From positions 69,125,601 to 69,189,600 of the forward strand of contig NC_080428.1 in assembly GCF_029873635.1 (NCBI RefSeq): 64,000 bases of DNA, given 5' to 3'. Source of the stretch: Malania oleifera. Taxonomy: Eukaryota; Streptophyta; Magnoliopsida; Santalales; Ximeniaceae. The notes beneath the pieces were generated by a model that had not been told where the DNA came from, searched no databases, and saw only the letters and a list, made by a program, of their open reading frames with translations. The position numbers and the translations under genes were made by a program. Below, one piece after another: positions 1 to 12,699 of the stretch (within the stretch, counting starts at the first letter, position 1; each line of letters begins with the position of its first letter).

Positions 1-1856
1 AACCCAATGGGGTCCAAGGTAATACAATCCCATGATTAATTTTAAACAAACAAACAACGGAAACAAAATATACTTTTACAACCATGCATACCAGAGTGCT
101 ACCTCTCAACCTTAATATCAACATCTCTCCAAAAAACATATTACAACCCCGAATAACTAAAACAACTAGATATAAAACAAAATATTGTCCCAACACTACT
201 CACTCTCAACTAGCTTGTCTAGGTCCCGCCCTGAACCTCCTACACTCGATTTCCTGAAAGTCCTGAAAAAGTTGTATATTTAATGGGGTGAGACACTTCT
301 CAGTAAGACGGAATAAATTATTGTTAGTGTGTGACTAACATGAGTTCTTATAAATTTAAACACATTCTTCAATTTAATTTATTTGACAGATATGGTACTT
401 GTACAACATAACTCACACCTATATAGTTGAAAATACACATTTCTTTTAGAATATAAAATAGTTCGTTAAATAACCTCATTTACATAAATTCACATATATG
501 TGTAGAAGAAACCCTCTTTTGGACATACAACATCATCATGTATAAACCCCCATGATCAGGTTGTGTGGTCCAAATATTGGACCTAGCCCTGGCTGGGCTA
601 CTAGGCTAAGTCAAACCTCATGTCTGAAAGTCCGATTTGCCTACCCAGCCTGGTCTAGACTCCAGGGGGTCACAACCCTTCGGTGGCCAAATCGACTTGT
701 CAATACTAGCACTTCTATCCAGAATAGTGTGGTTGTACTATCTCAATCAGTAGCTATGGTACCATGCTCTCATCACATCTGTTTCTTAGGGTTCTTAAAT
801 CATATAATGCAAGTTAAGTAATAAAAACTGTTATTTAAACTCATTTAGTCATTTAGTATAAATCTGTCATATAAAAACCCGACATTCAGCCATCATATCA
901 AACCCTCAGCATACAACCGTCATATTCAAAGTTTCACAATTTCCCACATTTCCAATATTTTCATTAATCAACATAAATCACATTTTTTTTTCATGATAAT
1001 ACCACAAAAATACTCAGATTCAATTATGCAGTAAAATATAATTAAATCTCATGCCACACGATTTATTCAATAATTATAATTTCGTCAATTGCTTGCAGAA
1101 TTTTCAAAATACATAATTGGTAAATTTAATTATAACACAGATATGATCAATTCCCCATTTTAAAATTTAATCCCCAATATATTTAAAAAACCCGAATATG
1201 ATCAAATCCCCACAATTTAATTTAACTCTATAATATTCCCAAAAAAATCTGATTTAATCAAATGCTACAATTTAATAATCAATACTACAATTTAATAAGT
1301 TTATTTTCAAAATAACGATTATTATAAAATCCTTAAGCTCACAAACACCAATTTAATTAACTCATAATAATAATAATAATCCAAAATCCAATTTTCATAT
1401 GCCAAAATATTCAGAAAAACGTATATATAATTTCTATAATCTCAAATTACAATTTAATCGGTTAAATTATGAAAATTTTTGACATAATTTATTCCTTTTA
1501 CCTCACTTCAGAAGAAGCACCTATGATGCTCCTACAACAAATCCACCCCAGTTAAAATGTTGGTGGCCGAGATATGAACCCAGTGATATTTTTTGTTTTT
1601 CAATGTACGCACGTATTGCCGAGAAATTGAGGAGAGAGAGAGGGTTGAACGGAGGAGAGAGAGGGAGACATGAGAGAGGCTGGGCGCAACTTTTGTTTCT
1701 TAGAAACATTCAGAAACATCCTGAAGCTTAAGCTTCAGGATGGTTTATATAAATATAATATAATATTATTAAATTATATTATATTATATTAATATATTAT
1801 ATTATTAAATTAATAATAATAATTTATTTATTTATTTTCTTTTTGGAGTCACTACA
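1..1856 (-). repeat. G1 3' LTR (left copy, cut by window edge)
   Basis: It matches 9665-11508 almost throughout, including the block reading GGGGTGAGACACTTCTCAGTAAGACG. The terminal ACTACA at 1851-1856 is the complement of the TGTAGT start. About 56 bp near 988-1045 is missing from the sister LTR, so an indel arose after insertion. About 80 bp of the outer end lies outside the window. Confidence 0.9.
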
Positions 1857-2181
1857 TCCTCTTCTCCTTATAAAAATTTCGTCCTCGAAATTTACTAACC
1901 GTTACTTATTACAATTTCCTTTGGAAATCACCGAATGGTTTACCCGACTCTAGAAAGAGCCAGCGGCCACATAGCGGTCCCATCTTAAATTTATTAATAA
2001 CCCTCACTTATGGTGGAGGAATACCATGGTTACAATAGAGGTCCTAGAAGATTACAATTAATCAAAGAAACTCTCCCAAAACCATTCATAACCTAAAACC
2101 AAAAACACTAACTCATAACTAACTACCCTACATTATACAAGATAATAGTCAAAACAATTATTTACCTTTACCTCAACTGGT

Positions 2182-4051
2182 TCAACATTGGGCCCCAATA
2201 AACAGGTGTGGATATATCTGACACTTTTTTTCTTCTAACTCCCATAAGGCTTTCTCAACTGCGTGATTATGCCAGATTGCCTTTACCAATGGGATCCTTT
2301 TAGTGCCCAATTCATGTTCCTTCCATTTCAGAATTTGAACTGGCACTTCTTCATATGATAAGGCATCTTTAAGCTCTAGTGACTCATGACTAATCACGTG
2401 TGAAGGATTTGAGACGTATTTCCTCAATATAGATACGTGAAATACATCATGGATCCTAGACAAAGTCGGAGGTAATGCCAACCTATAGACAACTGAACCA
2501 ATTTTTTTCAATATCTCAAATGGCTCAATATACCTAGTGCTTAGCTTACCATTTTTCCCAAACCTCATAACTCCTTTCATCGGTGCAACTTTCAAGAATA
2601 TATGATCCCCCACACCAAACTCCAGCTCTCGTCGGCGAGTGTCTATATAACTTTTCTGTCGACTTTGAACTGTTTTGATTCGGTCTCGGATGAGTATGAC
2701 CTTCTGTGAAGTCTGCTGAACCAATTCTGGCCCCAAAACCTTGCTTTTCACCAATTTCATCCCAATATAATGGAGATCGGCACCTCCTACCATACAATGC
2801 TTCATATGGTGTCATTCCAATATTGGCCTGGTAGTTGTTGTTATAAGCAAATTCAACTAGTGGTAAATACTAGATCCAACTACCTCCAAAATTCAGAACG
2901 TAGGCTCGCAACATATCCTCCAGTATTTGTTTGGTCCTCTCTGTCTATCTATCAGTTTGGGGATGAAAGGTTGTATTGAATGTTAGTTGTGTACCCATGG
3001 CTCTTTGCAAACTCTTCCAAAATTAAGATGTGAACCATGGGTATCGGTCCGATACAATGGACACTGGCACACCAGGTAGTCTAACTATCTCTTGTATATA
3101 CAACTCCGCAAATCTATTTATGGAGTAGCTACCTCCAATTGGTAGAAAATGGGTAGTCTTCGTCAATCGGTTAACGACTACCTAGATAGCGTCCTGTCCA
3201 CAAAGTGCCAGCGGTAATCCTGTGACAAAATCCATAGAAATGTGCTCCCACTTCCATTTGGGGATGTGAAGTGGTTGCAACGTTCCCACCGGTCTCTGAT
3301 GCTTAGCTTTCACATGTTGGCATGTCAAATACTGCTATACATATATAGCAATTTATTTCTTCATATTGCCCCACCAAAAAACTTCTGTAGATCCTTGTAC
3401 ATATTAGTACTTCCTGGGTGCATCGTATAAAGGGATCGATGCGCCTTCTCCAGAATGGTTCTTTTAATCTCAGCACCACCAAGTACACATTGTCTGGTAT
3501 GGAACCTTAAAGTTCCATCATCTGAGATATTAAACTCTGCTTTCTGACCATTATACACTTTATCCATAATCTTTACAAATTCCACATCCTTCATCTGAGC
3601 AGCTTTAATTATTTCCTGTAAGGTGGGCTGAAGTATCAGATTAGCAATGAGTGCTTGGTGATTCCCCTATACCAACTCCACATCAAGCCTTTCTAAATCC
3701 ATCTTGATGAGATGTTGAGTCACTATTACTGATATTGAGGCATTCCCTGATTTCCGGGTTAAAGCATTAGCTACCACATTAGCTTTCCCTGTGTGGTAAT
3801 TGATGGTATAGTCATAATCTTTAATCAATTCTAGCCACCTCCTTTGCCGTATATTTAACTATTTCTGTGTGAAGAAATACTTCAAACTTTTGTGATCAGT
3901 ATAGATTTCACATTTTTCATCGTACAAATAATGCCTCCAAATTTTCAATGCATATACCACCACTGCTAATTCCAGATCATGGGTAGGGTAATTCTTTTCA
4001 TACTCTTTAAGCTGTCACGAAGCATAAACTACCACTTTCCCCTATTGCATT
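2182..4051 (-). pseudogene. G1 RNase H end, integrase and chromodomain-like C-terminus (broken)
   Basis: Minus-strand pieces include an RNase H remnant just left of S1 (the complement reads GKVVVYAS, then a stop and QLKE). An integrase zinc-binding segment (ILEKAHRSLYTMHPGSTNMYKDLQKFF, split by a frameshift) lies around 3360-3600. The C-terminal block at 2182-2805 carries [39 protein letters not shown] and VKAIWHNHAVEKALWELEE. That last block is the chromodomain-type tail of chromoviruses, which is thought to steer insertion by binding modified histones. Frames change near 2546-2815, so the reading is not continuous. Confidence 0.87.
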
Positions 4052-4327
4052 TGTAGAGACTCGAAAAATATAATAATAAGAAAAATAAGAAAAAAAAGGA
4101 AATTTTGGTTTGGGAAGCCCAAACTGTTGATTGTTTTGTGAGGGTCGTAGAAAACCGTCGATGATTTTCTTTTTACCGCGGGCTGGTAATAGGTAAAATG
4201 GTGAAAAGGGGCGGATTAAAGCCTGAACCTTTGATGGTTTTGTGAACAGTGCAGAAAACCATCAATGGTTTTCTTTGTAGTAAGCATTATAAGGAAGTCC
4301 CGCGAGCTAATTTTATTAATCAAACAA

Positions 4328-4372
<45 letters not shown>

Positions 4373-6602
4373 CAATTCCGATTTCGTTATAGCCCATATT
4401 GACGATCAGGAAACCATCATGAGGTTCTTGGGAAGATTCTCTGCAACTTTCGTGGAGCAGATTTTTAGTTTGAGGTTCCGAAGCACCATCCCAAAACTAG
4501 GGTAAGTGGTGTATTTTAGAGTTTTAAAGTTAATTTGGGGTATATAGAGCTTAGGGAATATTAAATGTTAGTATTGTGGAGGTTGCATTGAATAATTTGG
4601 GGAAAATGAATTTTAGACTTTTGAGCTATGAACGCCGAGGAGCGTATGATTTTGGGTGTTAGTGGATCTCTCAGTAAGCTAGGTAAGGGGAATAAATTAT
4701 AGCAGTCTTTTATGAAAATTATTGGTTGAGAAATATGAGAAATGGGATATGATATTTTACTTGAAATTTATTATGGTATGATTATTAGATGAAAATTGTG
4801 TGGCATATGATGTGTACTGAAATGTATTTGAAATTGAGCAAAATGATTTATATTAAGAATATGAGATTATGAAATGTGAATTGAGATATGAGGTTTGAAA
4901 TGTGGAAAATGATGAAAATTGATTTGTATTGAAAAGTATCTTCTAAGAAATGAAGAAATATGAAATATGGAAATATTTTTTTGAGAAATGTGAATAATGT
5001 GAAATGAGATATGTATATGTTACTATGAGGTGAAATGAGTATTGAATTGATGAAATATTATTGAAATGATGAAATGAGTTGAGAATGTTGAAAATGAAAT
5101 ATTGCAATGTTAATGCTGCAATGAGATTTGTAAAAGGTGAATATGAAAATGTGAATATAAGCAAATGGAATATTGCAACGTGAATACTGCAATATAGATA
5201 TTTAAATGTGAATAGGAGAAATGTGAATATTGCAATGTGAGTACTGCAATATGATATTGAAATGTGAATATATGAATGTGGATTTTGCAACGTGAATACT
5301 GCAATATGAATGTGAAATAAGAATACTGGAAATGTGAAAAATTACATTGTGAAATACTGCAATTGTGAAATATTGATATATGAAAATGATACCCTAATGG
5401 ATGGATGTGTTATTAAAATGAGCACAGTACCGTTGCTAGTGGTGATTAGTGCAACCACACGGGCTCGTGGAGCGTGTGACATTACAGTTCAAATGAGCTA
5501 GTGTGAAGGGTTATTTTGCCCCCTAAGTCCAGATCAGGGTATATGGCAGGCCATTCGTACTGCAGACGAGTATATGGTATGATTATTTTTTATCTAACTG
5601 GGTAGGCCAACCACGATTAGGTACAGCCTTCAAAGCGCACAACCTTGACCATGGTGGGAAGCATGGCGTAGTGTATGGAGAGTGACCTCGACCATGGGGT
5701 GAAGCATGGTGTAGAAAATATCCTCAGGGCAGCCATGAGTTATAGATGCAGATGTATTGATTATTGTGGACACTCATGAGTTAGATGTGAAATGGAAATG
5801 ATATGGAATGGAAATGGAAATGAAAATGGAAATGAGATATAAAATAGTGTGAGTTAATAATATAAATAATTAAAGCGAAGTAAAACACTCCGCCTGAGGG
5901 CTTACTGAGTAAGGTGAGTACCCTGATAAGTATTAGTTGTAATCGAACCTGAGTTATTTGGGCAAGGATACAAATGATATTAGGGTAGAGGGAAGCTACT
6001 TGTATGGGCGGGTAGTCTTACTTATTCTCGGGAACTTCGTTGGTAAATATGGGTTGCGTGTGAATGGATTTTGAAATGAAATTAAAAGCTTATGAAAGCT
6101 TGTGTTTTATATCTATATGATTATAAATGTGGAATTGGCATATTTTCTTAGAAGATATTATCACTGAAATGATTATATATTATGATATAATGAAACTCAT
6201 ACTACCACACACTATAGATAATTTATTCCGTCTTATTGAGATGTGTCTCACTCAATTATTTAAATATTTTAGGAAACTGAAATAGACCAAGGGATAAAGC
6301 TCCAAGATAGAGGGGAGCTGAGACCCTGAGTAGACAGGGTGAGTGTTTTGAGCTAGGAATGGAGGATTCTCCTAGAGTATTTTGTGTTTCTTTTTGGGAA
6401 TGTATTAGACATGTATTTATAGATAAATTAGTACTTTGGCATGTGTGTTTGTTGTGGTATGTATGTATATAAAATGACTTCCGCTGTTAGGGTTGTGAAT
6501 ATGATAATGACTGTGTATCAGAGGTGTTGATGTGGCTAATGTGTGATTATATGTTTTATTTATATTGAAAAAAAAAATGGTATGAAAAATCGGGGCATCA
6601 CA
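4052..6602 (+). mobile_element. S1: solo LTR of a gypsy element inside G1 RNase H
   Basis: A 2551-bp block starts TGTAGAGACTCG and ends GGGCATCACA, and it splits the G1 RNase H reading cleanly: the codons for LGCVLM lie right of it and those for GKVVVYAS lie left. No coding region or second LTR is seen, so a full element was probably reduced by LTR-LTR recombination. It has a 40-bp CT repeat at about 4331-4370, a GAATATTGCAATGTGAATACTGC-type degenerate repeat around 5100-5370, and the Tekay-like GAGATGTGTCTCACTCAAT near its 3' end. Flanking GCATT and ACATC share only CAT, so the target duplication has decayed. Confidence 0.85.
5090..5370. repeat. Degenerate AT-rich tandem repeat in S1
   Basis: Short units of the form AATRTTGCAAYGTGAATACTGCAATATG recur at irregular spacing (for example near 5097, 5170, 5227 and 5285). 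They give spurious open frames on the minus strand and are better read as a decayed minisatellite within the LTR. Confidence 0.7.
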
Positions 6603-6745
6603 ACATCAATACACAACCAAGCCCTTTGTGTGACGCGTCATTGTAAATAACAAAACTTTCTTCTTCTGAAGGGATTGTCAGCACTGGTGCAGTGATCAGC
6701 CGCTGCTTTAACTCTTAAAAACTCTGCTTGCACTCATCTGTCCAC

Positions 6746-8235
6746 TCATATCTCATATTTTTCTTGGTCTACTTTGTTAGAGGACTTGATAACTAGGAGA
6801 AACCCTCCACAAATTGGCAGTAGTATCTTGCCAATCCTAAGAAACTCTTGACCTTGTAGACTTTTTTTGATCTTGCCCAGTCCACTACAGCCTCTACCTT
6901 GTTCGGATCCACAAAAATTCCATCCCTGGATATTACATGCCCCAGGAGTTCCACCTGTTCCAGCCATAACTCACATATCTTGAATTTGGCATATAGTCTC
7001 GTTTCCCTCAAAACCTGAAACACTATTCTTAGACGATCCTCGTGCTCTTTGGGACTCTTTGAATACACCAATATGTCGTCAATAAATACCACTACGAACT
7101 CATCTAAGTACTAATGGAGGACCCTATTCATTGAGTCCATGAATATAGCAGGAGCTTTCGTCAGTCTGAATGGCATAACCAAAAATTCATAATGGTCATA
7201 CCTAGTTCGGAAAGTGGTCTTCGGTACATCCTCTGACTTAACTTTCACCTGATGATACTCGAACCGGAGATCGATTTTTGAGAAAACCTGCATTCCCTGG
7301 TGTTGATCAAATAAATCATCGATAAAGGGTAATGGGTACTTATTCTTTATTGTCACTTTATTTATCCCCCGATAGTCGATGCACATTCTCATCGACCAAT
7401 CTTTCTTTTTAACAAATAACACTGGTGCATCCCATGGAGATACACTTGGCCTGATGAACCCCTTATCCAACAACTCTGGCAGTTGTTCCATTTATTCTTT
7501 CAGCTCAGCTGGAGCCATTCTGTACACATCCTTAAAAATCTGTGTCATTCCTAGAGATAGATCAATAGCGAACTCCACCTCCCACTTAAGAGGTAACCCC
7601 GGAAAATCCTCTGGAAATACGTCAGGAAACTCCTTTACTATCGGAATATCTTCCACGTTAACTTCCCCTTTCGGTGTTTCCTTTACCCAAGTTAGGTACT
7701 CCTGACACCCATTAAAGAGTAACCTTTTAGCCCGCATAGCTAATAAAATTAATGGCGAGGCGCGCATACGCGACCCCACAAATCTAAACTCCTGTTGTTC
7801 TGGAGGTCTAAACACTACCTCTTTCTTGTAGCAGTCGATATTGGGATAACCGGAAGCTAGCCAGTTCATCCCCAAAATCACCTCAAATCCGTGCATGTTG
7901 AGAACTACAAGATTAGTAGGCAACGTATTCCCATAAATACTGATCATAAAATTTTCAAGCATCCTCCTACACGTTACTATGGTCCCTGTCGGTGTAGCCA
8001 CTGATAAATCGACACCTAGTAGCTGAACCTCTATCCCACACAATTTAATGAACTCTCGAGCCACGAATGAATGTCTCGCCCTTAAATCGAACAATGCAAT
8101 AGCTTTATGCGACAAAAATAAAATAGTACCTGTCACCACGTCACCAGCGTTCTCTACATCTCTTGGCGTAAGCAAATACACCCATGCTTGGGTGGTGCCA
8201 CTCAGGTGACCACCTCGGGGTGCCTGATTATACAA
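6746..8235 (-). pseudogene. G1 protease and reverse transcriptase (broken)
   Basis: The protease part (8235-7492) has LFDLRARHSF where the retroviral-type aspartic protease of this clade normally reads LFDSGATHSF. The catalytic Asp is kept but the Ser-Gly after it is lost. RT follows with [61 protein letters not shown] and the catalytic block FIDDILVYS, then LLGHVISRDGI and VKSFLGLARYYCQFVEGFS. At least two in-frame stops separate the pieces (about 7492 and 7110). The usual plant gypsy reading is one polyprotein, so this copy cannot be active by itself. Confidence 0.88.
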
Positions 8236-8239
8236 CCAA

Positions 8240-9197
8240 AACTGATGAGGTGTGGGCGCATCACCAAGAGATGCACGACAGTCTTGTGCTATGTGGCAAG
8301 GTATACCACATTTGTAACAACCAGCTAATCTACCCTGACACTCGCCCCAATACCTCTAATGACACCTCGAGCAAGAACGGCGTCATTGAGTTCCCTGAGG
8401 AGCTCGGGGTCCCACCTTCAGTCGTTGACCCGCATAGTTACCAGGCCTCCTCTATGTATTCCAACTGGTGTCGGTCTGAAACTCATGAGGTAGGGGTCTC
8501 TTCATCTAGTTCGCTACCCCCTCACCCTCCTACATACTAGTCTCCACTACCATGGCCTTGTCCACCAATGCCACCACCTGCACGTGTATTCCCTGTCTCA
8601 GACCTCTCTCAAACCTTTAGCCTTCTTTGGCTCATCCGAAATCATATACGGGGCGAAGCAAGATAGTTCCATGAACTTGACCGTATACTGTTGTACGGTC
8701 AAGTGACCCTATGTCAGATTCAGGAACACCTCCGCCTTAGCTTCCCTAATGGAAGTGGGGAAATATCTGTCGAAGAAGATCTCTCGAAAACAGCTCCAGG
8801 TGATAGCCACAAATCCTGGCCTCTGTTCCTCCACCAACCTTACTACTTTCCTCCATCATTTAGCCTTTCCTATCAATTTGAAAGTGGCGTATTGCACCCT
8901 CTGCTCATCGGTGCAATGTAAAACAACAAGAAGCTCCTCAATCTCCTGAACCCAATCCTCAGCCACGATCGGGTCCGTTCCTTTTGCAAATGTCGGCGGA
9001 CTCATTCAGGTGAATTGCTCGATAGTGCAGCCTCGATCTACCTGCGGGTGATTCTATTCTCTGGGGTCCTGCCGAATTTCCTTCCTAACTTGCCGAGCTA
9101 AACCTCGTAGCACCTCCGAGGTATCTACATCCTCCTCACTAGAAGTATCTACATTATTATTACCTCTGGCGTCTACACCCTTATCCCTAGGATCCAT
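8240..9197 (-). pseudogene. G1 gag (broken)
   Basis: On the minus strand a reading frame opens at 9197 with MDPRDKGVDARG and continues through a recognisable gypsy capsid region ([41 protein letters not shown]). It is broken by stops, for example where the usual Arg-Glu, Arg-Met and Trp codons have changed. It lies between the leader that follows the primer-binding site and the protease region, as expected. It would normally encode the capsid and nucleocapsid protein. The C-terminal part near 8240-8500 is frameshifted and the zinc knuckle is not cleanly readable. Confidence 0.8.
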
Positions 9198-9584
9198 CTT
9201 GAAAAAAAGAGCAAAGAATAGTTTCTTAGAATCCTATTGCTGGGACCTAACCAGTACAACAAATTAGGTAAAACTATAGAATTCCCTACATTCTCATACT
9301 GAAATACTTAGACTTCCCTAATGCACTTTCCTCAAACAAATAAACCCTTTGACCTCCAAACTCCCAATCTCAGGTTTCAATCTTACCGCTCAGAAAAAGA
9401 ACCGTTGATGGTATGCCATAATTTTCCTAAAACTGTCACCTTAGGAAAATCACAGAAAACTATCACGAAATTCCAGCCTCTAGGCTCTAAGAAAAAACCC
9501 AATACCCTTAACTCATTCCTATACTCTGGTAGCATACTCTACTATAGTCTGCAGAACTTAGCACCTAGGCTCTGATACAACAAT

Positions 9585-11508
9585 TGTAACGCCCCCAAAT
9601 TTAATCCACAAATAATCATAATAATGACATCATCAATGTTATTTCTGATACCACACACCATATCCTTGAACCCAGTGGGGTCCAAGGTAATAGTATCCCA
9701 TAATTAATTTTAAACAAACAAACAGCGGAAACAGAATATACTTTTACAACCATGCATACCGGAGTGCTACCTCTTAATCTTAATATCAACATTTCCCTAA
9801 AAAACATATTACAATCCGGAATAACCAAAACAACTAGATATAAACAAAATATTGTCCCAACACTACTCACTCTCAACTAGCTCGTCTAAGTCCCACCCTG
9901 AACCTCCTAGACTCGGTTTCCTAAAAGTCTTGAAAAAGTTGTATATTTAATGGGGTGAGACACTTCTCAGTAAGACGAAATAAATTATTGTTAGTGTGTG
10001 GCTAACACGAGTTCTTATGAATTTAAACACATTCTTGATTTTAATTTATTTGACAGATATGGTACTTGTACAACATAACTCACACCTATACAGTTGAAAA
10101 TACACATTTCTTTTAGAATATAAAACAATTCGTTAAATAACCCCATTTACATAAGTTCACACATATGCATAGAAGAAACCCCATTTTGGACATACAACAT
10201 CATCATGTATAAACCCCCATGATCGGGTTGTGTGGTCCGAAGACTGAACCTAGCCCTGGCTAGGCTTCCAGGCTAAGTCAAACCTCATGTCTGAAAGTCC
10301 GATTTGCCTACCCAGCCTGGTCTAGACTCCAGGGGGGGGGGTACACAACCCTTTGGTGGCCAAATCGACTTGTCAATACCAACACTTCCATCCAGAACAG
10401 TGTGGTTGCACTATCTCAATCTCTTGCTACGGTATCGTGCTCTCATGACATCTGGTTCTTAGGGTTCTTAAACCATATAATGCAATTTAAGTAATAAAAA
10501 CTATTATTTAAACTCATTTCATCATTTAGTATAAAATATGTCTTATAAAAATCTGACATTCAGTCGTTATATCAAACCCTCGGCATACAACCGTCATATT
10601 CAAAGCTTCACAATTTCCCACATTTCCAATATTTTCATTAATCGGTATAAATCACATTTTTTTTTTCACAATAATTAAATCTCATGCCACACGATTTATT
10701 CAATAATTATAATTTCACCAATTACATGCAGAATTTTCAAAATACATAATTGGTAAATTTAATTATAATGCAGACATGATCAATTCCCCATTTTAAAATT
10801 TAATCCCCAATATCTTTTAAAAACCTGAATATGATCAAATCCCCACAATTTAATTTAACTCCAGAATATTCCCAAAAAAATCTGATTTAATCAAATGCTA
10901 CGATTTAATAATCAAATACTACAATTTAATAAGTTAATTTTCAAAATAACGATTATTATAAAATCCCTAGTCTCACAAACACCAATTTAATTAATTCTTA
11001 ATAATAATAATCCAAAATCCAATTTCCATATACCAAAATATTTAGAAAAACGTATATATAATTTCTATAATCTCAAATTACAATTTAATCGGTTAAATTA
11101 TAAAAATTTATAACATAATTTATTCCCTTTACCTCACCCTAAGAGAAGTACCTACGACGCTTCTACAACAAATCCACCTCGATTAAAATGTTAGTGGCCG
11201 AGATATGGACCCAGTAGTATTTTTTGTTTTTCAATCAGCACATGTATCGTCGAGAAATTGAGGAGAGAGAGAGAGGGTTGAACGGAGGAGAGAGATAGAG
11301 ACGTGAGGAGAGATGAGAGAGGTTGGGCGCAACTTTTGTTTCTCAAAAACATTCAGAAACATCCTGAAGCTTATAAGTTTTAGGATGGTTTATATAAATA
11401 TAATATTATATTATTAAATTATATTATATTATATTATATTATTAAAGTAATACTAATAATTAATTAATTCATTAACTATTTTTATTTTATTTTTTTGGAA
11501 TCACTACA
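9585..11508 (-). repeat. G1 5' LTR (right copy, complete)
   Basis: 1924 bp running on the plus strand from TGTAACGCCCCC to GAATCACTACA, so TG...CA ends on both strands. It contains GA-rich tracts near 11260-11310 and an AT-rich block near 11400-11490, as in the sister LTR. The next five bases (TGAAC, 11509-11513) are the candidate target duplication. Confidence 0.92.
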
Positions 11509-12537
11509 TGAACTATGTCTGCTTAAGGGAAATAGAATACTACTACTCACAAATAATCATGCAGGTGTTGACATGAACTTTAATAGCCAAGACATTTCAG
11601 TCTTGTGCTAATCTCGGTTTTATGAGCATATTTAAGAATAAGCTCAATTCTCACAGAGAGCGGTCCCACTCTCATGCTCACATAGATGAAATCTGTCAAT
11701 GGTGCGCTCCCGTAACTCTGACACCCCACTCATAAGAGATACAAATTATCATTAAGAGTTTTAGAAGCTCAACCTCCTCTTTTACAAGATAAATACACTT
11801 ATACCATAGGGATGAGTTTAAAAATAATAGTGCATTTCTTACAACCATCATATGATTCGTTCTTCCCATTGAACTCAATTACAGGATCTCTGGTCCTTGG
11901 GTTGGGTATCCTCATACGCAGTTCATGATTATATGGGCTTTAATCCCATCCCCCTTGATATATTACTAACATTTTCTCTTTGTTAAGGCCTTAGTTAATG
12001 GATCCGCAAGATTTTTAGAAGATTTTATATAACTCACATTAATGATGTCACTACTCAAATATGATATCACAGTACTGTGTTTTCTTCTTATGGGTCTAGA
12101 TTTACCGTTATAATAACAGTTATTCACTTAACCAATTATAGCAGTATTATTGCAATTAATTAGGATATGTGGTATTCGGTTTTCCCAAAATGAAATTTTA
12201 TACAACATATCTCTTAACCAACTTGCTTATTCACTAGCTGATGCTAAAGTAATAAGCTCAGCTTCCATAGTTTAGTTAGCAATTATTGTTTATTTTTTAG
12301 ATTTCCAGCAAATAGCACCACTACCTAAAGTAAAAATATAACCAGTGGTAGAGAGAGAATCACTTGACAAAGTATTCCAATCAGCATCACAAAAACCTCA
12401 AAGTACAATAGGATACTTAGTAAAAAATAAACCATAATTTTTTGTACCAACTAAATATTGCATTACACATTCAAGAGCATTCCAGAGTTCTTTACTTGGC
12501 TTGCTCGAAAATCTACTAAGTATTCCTACTTCATATG
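11509..12537 (-). pseudogene. Copia element A, RNase H and post-pol part
   Basis: On the minus strand, from 12537 downward, there is VGILSRFSSKPSKELWNAL, then CDADWNTLSSDSLSTTGYIFTLGSGAICW, TMEAELITLASASE and SYIKSSKNLADPLTKAL-like text. These are the RNase H and end of pol of a Ty1/copia element. DADW carries a catalytic Asp of RNase H. In-frame stops occur (for example within the usual KKQ and ANST motifs). The matching upstream RT part lies at 19476-19990, so element B inserted in the middle. The tail below about 11950 is the non-coding 3' region, cut off by the G1 LTR at 11508. Confidence 0.85.
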
Positions 12538-12699
12538 TGTTGGAGATGTTGCTCATATTGAGTGGAATGTATGTACTGGGAAAGCGTGGTGAAACAAAGA
12601 ACATGGTTACTGAGCTATAGGAAGAAATCGTTAACGGATGGGTCGATGATTTCAATCTGCGGAAGGAACAACCCTCGGTAGATAATCGTTGACAATTTC

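Larger units (their letters stand above)
1..11508 (-). mobile_element. G1: Ty3/gypsy chromovirus-type LTR retrotransposon (Tekay/Del-like), degenerate
   Basis: Nearly the whole element is present on the minus strand. It has a 3' LTR on the left (1-1856, outer end outside the window), an internal region 1857-9584, and a 5' LTR 9585-11508. On the minus strand the 5' LTR ends in GTTACA and is followed by a primer-binding site (TTGTATCAGAGCC, a near match to initiator Met-tRNA). A purine tract lies just before the 3' LTR (complement of 1857-1869). Gag, protease, RT, RNase H, integrase and a chromodomain-like end follow in the Ty3/gypsy order, with many stops and frameshifts. The solo LTR S1 interrupts RNase H. 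Without S1 the internal region is about 5.2 kb, normal for this clade. Only the right flank is visible, so the target duplication cannot be checked. Confidence 0.9.

Noticed and set aside
552-821. 89-codon frame in the left LTR of G1
   Set aside because: It lies wholly in LTR sequence. The matching stretch of the sister LTR (about 10215-10480) is disrupted by a G run and substitutions, so it is not kept as coding.
4943-5304. Two long minus-strand frames rich in Phe, Ile, His and Ser
   Set aside because: They are the shadow of the degenerate tandem repeat inside solo LTR S1.
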